From: a virus
Length of the DNA stretch: 24,887 nucleotides
Virus record (IMG/VR): IMGVR_UViG_3300036795_000011
Location: 1-24,887 of that record
Direction: 5' to 3' (one strand)
Part shown: one piece after another, positions 21,842 to 24,887 of the stretch
How positions within the stretch are numbered: the stretch's first letter is position 1
How the letters are laid out: every line of letters begins with the position of its first letter
Notes under the pieces: generated by a model
Seen by the model: the letters and a program-made list of their open reading frames with translations, nothing else
The model's database searches: none
Told to the model about the DNA's origin: nothing
Program-made: the position numbers and the translations under genes

Positions 21842-23461
21842 GTGAGTCTGCCTGTAATCGTCGTCAAAGGCACCTTCAGCGAGGGTCGGCCAGCGGACGG
21901 CTCGGTCAACTTCCAGCTCACCGACCGGGTAAAGAACGCGGCGGGGAAGACCCTCATCCCTGCCTTCAGCCGAGCCGCTCAGATCAATCCCGACGACGGC
22001 ACCTTCTCCATCACTTTGCCCGCCTCCGACGATCCTGGCGCGTCCCCGTCGCCGATGCCGTACACCGTCACCTGGCGGATCAGCGGAGCCAACCCCGAGC
22101 AGTACGACGTGCTGATCCCGCACGACGCAGCCGGTGGTGTCATCGACCTGTACGACCTCACCCCGGTCGGTGAAACACCACCCGACACGCCGGGTGTCGT
22201 ATGGGCGACGGCCGCGGACGTCGCCGATGAAGCCGCAACACGTGCGGCAGCAGACGAGGACCTGCAAACCGCGATCGCGGAAGCCGGTGCCGTTCAGACC
22301 GTCGCTGGCGTCGAACCGGTCGACCAGGACGTACCTGAAAGCGGGCTCGCGACGGCGCTCGGAATCCCCGCCTTGTCCTCCGGTCTGACAGCAGAGACCA
22401 CGGCACGCGGCAACGCCGACACTGCTCTCGGTGCGGCGATCACCACGGAAGCCGACCGCGCGCAATCAGCCGAAGCGGCGCTGGCGACCGCTGTTGCCGC
22501 GAAGGCCGCAACGACCGCGTTGACCGCTGAGACGTCACGCGCGGCGGCGGCTGAGGATGTCAACGCCGCGGCTATCGCAGCGGAGACGACCCGCGCCGAA
22601 GGCATCGAGGCAGCGAAGGCCGATCTGGTCGCCGGGAAAATCCCGGTCTCGCAGGTCCCCGCGTCAGCGTTCACGATGATCACGCATGTCGCGGATGTCA
22701 CATCGATGCTCGCCCTGGATGTGGGTGGGGAAGGTGCGCTGGTTCGGGTCGCCGATGACGGCGACGGCGAGCAGGCGCTGTTCCTCCTGCCTGCTGGGTC
22801 TGATCCGTCTGATGAGGCTGACTGGCTTGAGGTCAACTACGACCCTGACGGTGCGGCTGCGGCGGCTGAGGCGGCGGCTGAGTCGTTCGCGACGGCGGCT
22901 GTGGCTGGTGAGGCGACGATCGCCCGTGCGGCTGAGTCCGCGAACGCTACGGCGATCACAGCAGAGGCGAGCAGAGCTGAGACCGCTGAGGCGTTGAAGG
23001 CTGATGCTGCGGATCTTGCTGCTGTCGCGATCTCCGGCGCCTATTCGGACCTGACGGGCACTCCGACGTTGGGTTCGATCGCGTCGCATCCGACGTCGGA
23101 CTTCCTGACCCCGGCGCAGGGTAACGCCGCTTATGAGCCGATCGTTGAGCCGATCACGACGATCGCGGCGAGCGGCACCGCGCAGACCCTCGGCTACGGC
23201 AACACCCTCGAAACGTTGACGGGGAACTGCACGAACACGCTGCCCGCTCCGGTCGCCGGTCAGGAGGTCGTCGTCAGGGCGGTGCAGGACGGCACTGGCG
23301 GGCGGACGCTCACCTGGGCGACCGCGTCAGGGTCGATCGTCTGGGACGGCGGCGCTGCACCGTCGTATCTCACGGCGGCCGGCAACGTGTCCGTGACCGT
23401 CTTCACCTGTTGGACCGCGGGCACTTGGGATGCCGTGGTCTCGGCTTACGACCTGCGATGA
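21842..23461 (+). CDS. Coiled-coil tail fibre
   Basis: The protein is 539 aa from the GTG at 21842; an in-frame GTG at 21833 overlaps the AGGAG ribosome binding site at 21828-21833, so the later start is preferred. Residues 1-108 are a beta attachment domain (MSLPVIVVKGTFSEGRPADG, then NPDDGTFSITLPASDDPG). Residues about 122-265 and 337-395 are Ala/Glu/Thr coiled coil with repeated AETxRA-type units (TAETTARG, TAETSRAAAAE, AAETTRAEG, TAEASRAETAE). Between them is a globular insert (VADVTSMLALDVGGEGALVR). Then come SGAYSDLTGTPTLGSIASHP and a C-terminal beta tip with QDGTGGRTLTWA. It should form a trimeric fibre that contacts the host. It overlaps the next gene by ATGA. Confidence 0.82.
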   Translation: MSLPVIVVKGTFSEGRPADGSVNFQLTDRVKNAAGKTLIPAFSRAAQINPDDGTFSITLPASDDPGASPSPMPYTVTWRISGANPEQYDVLIPHDAAGGVIDLYDLTPVGETPPDTPGVVWATAADVADEAATRAAADEDLQTAIAEAGAVQTVAGVEPVDQDVPESGLATALGIPALSSGLTAETTARGNADTALGAAITTEADRAQSAEAALATAVAAKAATTALTAETSRAAAAEDVNAAAIAAETTRAEGIEAAKADLVAGKIPVSQVPASAFTMITHVADVTSMLALDVGGEGALVRVADDGDGEQALFLLPAGSDPSDEADWLEVNYDPDGAAAAAEAAAESFATAAVAGEATIARAAESANATAITAEASRAETAEALKADAADLAAVAISGAYSDLTGTPTLGSIASHPTSDFLTPAQGNAAYEPIVEPITTIAASGTAQTLGYGNTLETLTGNCTNTLPAPVAGQEVVVRAVQDGTGGRTLTWATASGSIVWDGGAAPSYLTAAGNVSVTVFTCWTAGTWDAVVSAYDLR

Positions 23462-24887
23462 GCTACGCCCGGACGCTGCGCCGCGCTGCGCAGAACGTCT
23501 TCCAGTCGTTCACCTATTACGTCGATCCGGTGTCGGGGTCGGATAGTGCGGCGGGGTTGCGGTCGGCGCCGTTCGCGACGCTGACCCACGCGCTGGCTAC
23601 GGCTACTGCGGGGCAGTCGGTCGGGATCAAGCGCGGCACCACGACCCGGACTACCTCGACGATCACGTCGGCGTTGTCCGATGTGCGGATCGGTGCTTAC
23701 GGGGTCGGCGCGAAGCCGATCATCACCGGCGGGACACTCGTCACCGGCTGGGGAGCGGTGCTGACCGGAGGAAGCACCGTTCCGCTCGCGTCATCTGGCT
23801 CATCGGGCGGCTGCCTGTCCTACGCCTTCAACGTCAAACCTGTCGGTGGCACCGCGCCGACCGTCGTCCAATCCGTGAAGTCCGCGACCGGTGCTGGGAC
23901 GCTCGCGAGCACCCCGATCGTAGGGAACACGCTGCTCTACGCGGCGGCGTGGCCCACCGCCTGGTCACCGCTCACCCCGCCAGCCGGGTTCACGCAGCTG
24001 TACAACCAGGCGTCGTCGGACGGCCAGAACATGTACATCGGGATCCGCACCGTGCAGGCTGGTGACGGGAAGACGTGGACCGGCACGACCGCGACTAACG
24101 CGCCCCGGTCCTGCGTCGTCGCTGAGGTCACCAACTGGGGCGGTATCGACCAGCAGGTCAGCGGCAACATTCCAGGCAACGGGCCTTACACCCTCCCGGC
24201 GCTCACCCCAACCATCGCGAACACGCTGCTGTTCGAGTTCGCAGAGAACACCGACGGCACCAATCCTGCCGTCCCGAGCGGCTTCACGTCGCTGCAAATG
24301 CAGAACAGCACCTTCGACGCGCTCTATTCGTTCACCAAAGCCAACCCGACACCGGGAACCGCGACCGGCGCTTATTCGGCGTCGCTCACGACAGCACCCG
24401 CCGGCACACCTGGAATCGTCGTCGCGGACGGCGTGGCGCTCACCAAAGGCACGTCGACGGCCGTGACATCCGGGCAGTGGTTCTGGGCATCGAACACGCT
24501 GTACGTCAACACGGGCGGGGCGCCCACGGTTGTTGAGGTCGCGGCCGTGACAGACCTGCTGCACTTCGCCACAGCCTCCCAGCGGATCACGCTACGCAAC
24601 CTCGACGTCAGGTTCGCAGTCAACGACGGGCTGAGCTTCACCGCCACCGGCCGATTCATTGTCGATGGGTGCGCCTTCAAATACTGCGTGTACACGTCGA
24701 ACTCAGGGACCATCCTGATCCAGAACTGCACGGGCGGCGGGCGGATCGTGCGCTGCACGTTCGACGCCCTCGCCAACGACGGGATCTGGGGCCACAACAC
24801 CGCCAACGTCGAGATCGCCTACAACACGATGACCGACATCGGGTTCCTGACCGGCGACGTGCAGTCCGATGGCATCCAGTGGGAAGA
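23458..24887 (+). CDS. Beta-helix tailspike, partial at the right edge
   Basis: The frame runs open for 476 codons from the ATG overlapping the fibre stop (ATGA) to the end of the window, so the C-terminus is missing. The start (YYVDPVSGSDSAAGLRSAPF, then ATLTHALATATAGQSVGIKR) is the classic entry of right-handed beta-helix tailspikes and polysaccharide lyases. Short strand repeats continue at the end (ITLRNLDVRFAVNDGLSFTA, FIVDGCAFKYCVY, GRIVRCTFDALANDGIWGHN, VEIAYNTMTDIG). Residues about 125-322 form an inserted domain with TPPAGFTQLYN and YIGIRTVQAGDGKTWTGT, lectin-like in style, after which the helix family motif SGQWFWASNTLYVNTGG resumes. It may bind or cut a surface polysaccharide. Catalytic residues cannot be named without the rest. 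Confidence 0.8.
   Translation, partial: MSYARTLRRAAQNVFQSFTYYVDPVSGSDSAAGLRSAPFATLTHALATATAGQSVGIKRGTTTRTTSTITSALSDVRIGAYGVGAKPIITGGTLVTGWGAVLTGGSTVPLASSGSSGGCLSYAFNVKPVGGTAPTVVQSVKSATGAGTLASTPIVGNTLLYAAAWPTAWSPLTPPAGFTQLYNQASSDGQNMYIGIRTVQAGDGKTWTGTTATNAPRSCVVAEVTNWGGIDQQVSGNIPGNGPYTLPALTPTIANTLLFEFAENTDGTNPAVPSGFTSLQMQNSTFDALYSFTKANPTPGTATGAYSASLTTAPAGTPGIVVADGVALTKGTSTAVTSGQWFWASNTLYVNTGGAPTVVEVAAVTDLLHFATASQRITLRNLDVRFAVNDGLSFTATGRFIVDGCAFKYCVYTSNSGTILIQNCTGGGRIVRCTFDALANDGIWGHNTANVEIAYNTMTDIGFLTGDVQSDGIQWE

Noticed and set aside
21172-21957. Minus-strand frames opposite the glycine-rich gene
   Set aside because: They are Ala/Thr or Pro/Arg-rich products of the GGC-rich repeats. The plus strand has a start, coupling and a known glycine-rich layout.
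22380-23010. CRISPR-like or tandem DNA repeat in the large fibre gene
   Set aside because: The repeats are at protein level (AETxRA units in a coiled coil). Spacing and DNA sequence vary, so there is no array.
1-24887. Tailocin or contractile injection system instead of a phage
   Set aside because: A complete head and packaging set (terminase, portal, scaffold, decoration, capsid) with intact motifs precedes the tail genes, so this is a phage or prophage rather than a headless particle.

Overview
The window is the late structural region of a tailed phage or prophage with a contractile (myovirus-type) tail, almost certainly from an actinobacterial host. The DNA is GC-rich, GTG starts are frequent, genes are packed with ATGA, GTGA or TGATG overlaps, and several proteins (the small terminase, the scaffold with its GPVWPVKG motif, the Cys-rich MuF-like protein) look like known actinophage families. 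No integrase, lysis cassette, replication gene, tRNA or CRISPR is visible, so the window alone cannot separate an integrated prophage from a free phage.

Layout. Positions 8-403 (minus strand) encode a small excisionase/MerR-like helix-turn-helix protein, which probably marks the edge of the regulatory region. A short intergenic stretch follows, and then one long rightward transcription unit. Packaging and head genes come first: a conserved 61-aa protein, small and large terminase, portal, MuF-like protein, scaffold, gpD-like decoration protein and gpE-like major capsid (558-7506). The neck or connector block (7503-9651) holds an Ad1-like adaptor, a gpG/virion-morphogenesis-like protein and a tail-terminator-like protein, flanked by two small proteins that share one C-terminal helical module. 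The contractile tail proper follows: sheath, tube, tail assembly chaperone with a possible -1 frameshift extension, and a 659-aa tape measure (9655-14197). The baseplate (14199-20339) has a hub that carries a transglycosylase-like domain at its N-terminus and an NlpC/P60 peptidase at its C-terminus, a LysM protein, an OB-fold spike-like protein, gp25, gpJ and gpI. Host-recognition genes finish the window: a short fibre, a glycine-rich protein, a coiled-coil fibre, and a beta-helix tailspike cut by the window edge.

Two genes point against the operon inside the baseplate block. One is a single-pass membrane protein (16117-16572) with a hand-counted GC of about 56 percent over its core, against 68 percent in one nearby 60-base line of the hub gene. 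It has a good -35/-10 promoter that would start transcription exactly at its GTG codon, which suggests a leaderless moron expressed from the prophage. The other is a small beta-rich protein (18254-18496) between gp25 and gpJ. These two, the three-part hub, and the tailspike with a domain nested in its beta-helix are the most interesting parts of the window.

How the genes work together: the terminase cuts and pumps DNA through the portal into a capsid built on the scaffold and stabilised by the decoration protein. The neck proteins join the head to a sheath-and-tube tail whose length is set by the tape measure. Fibres and tailspike bind or degrade the host surface, the baseplate switches, and the hub's two peptidoglycan-active domains and the LysM protein probably open the thick actinobacterial wall.
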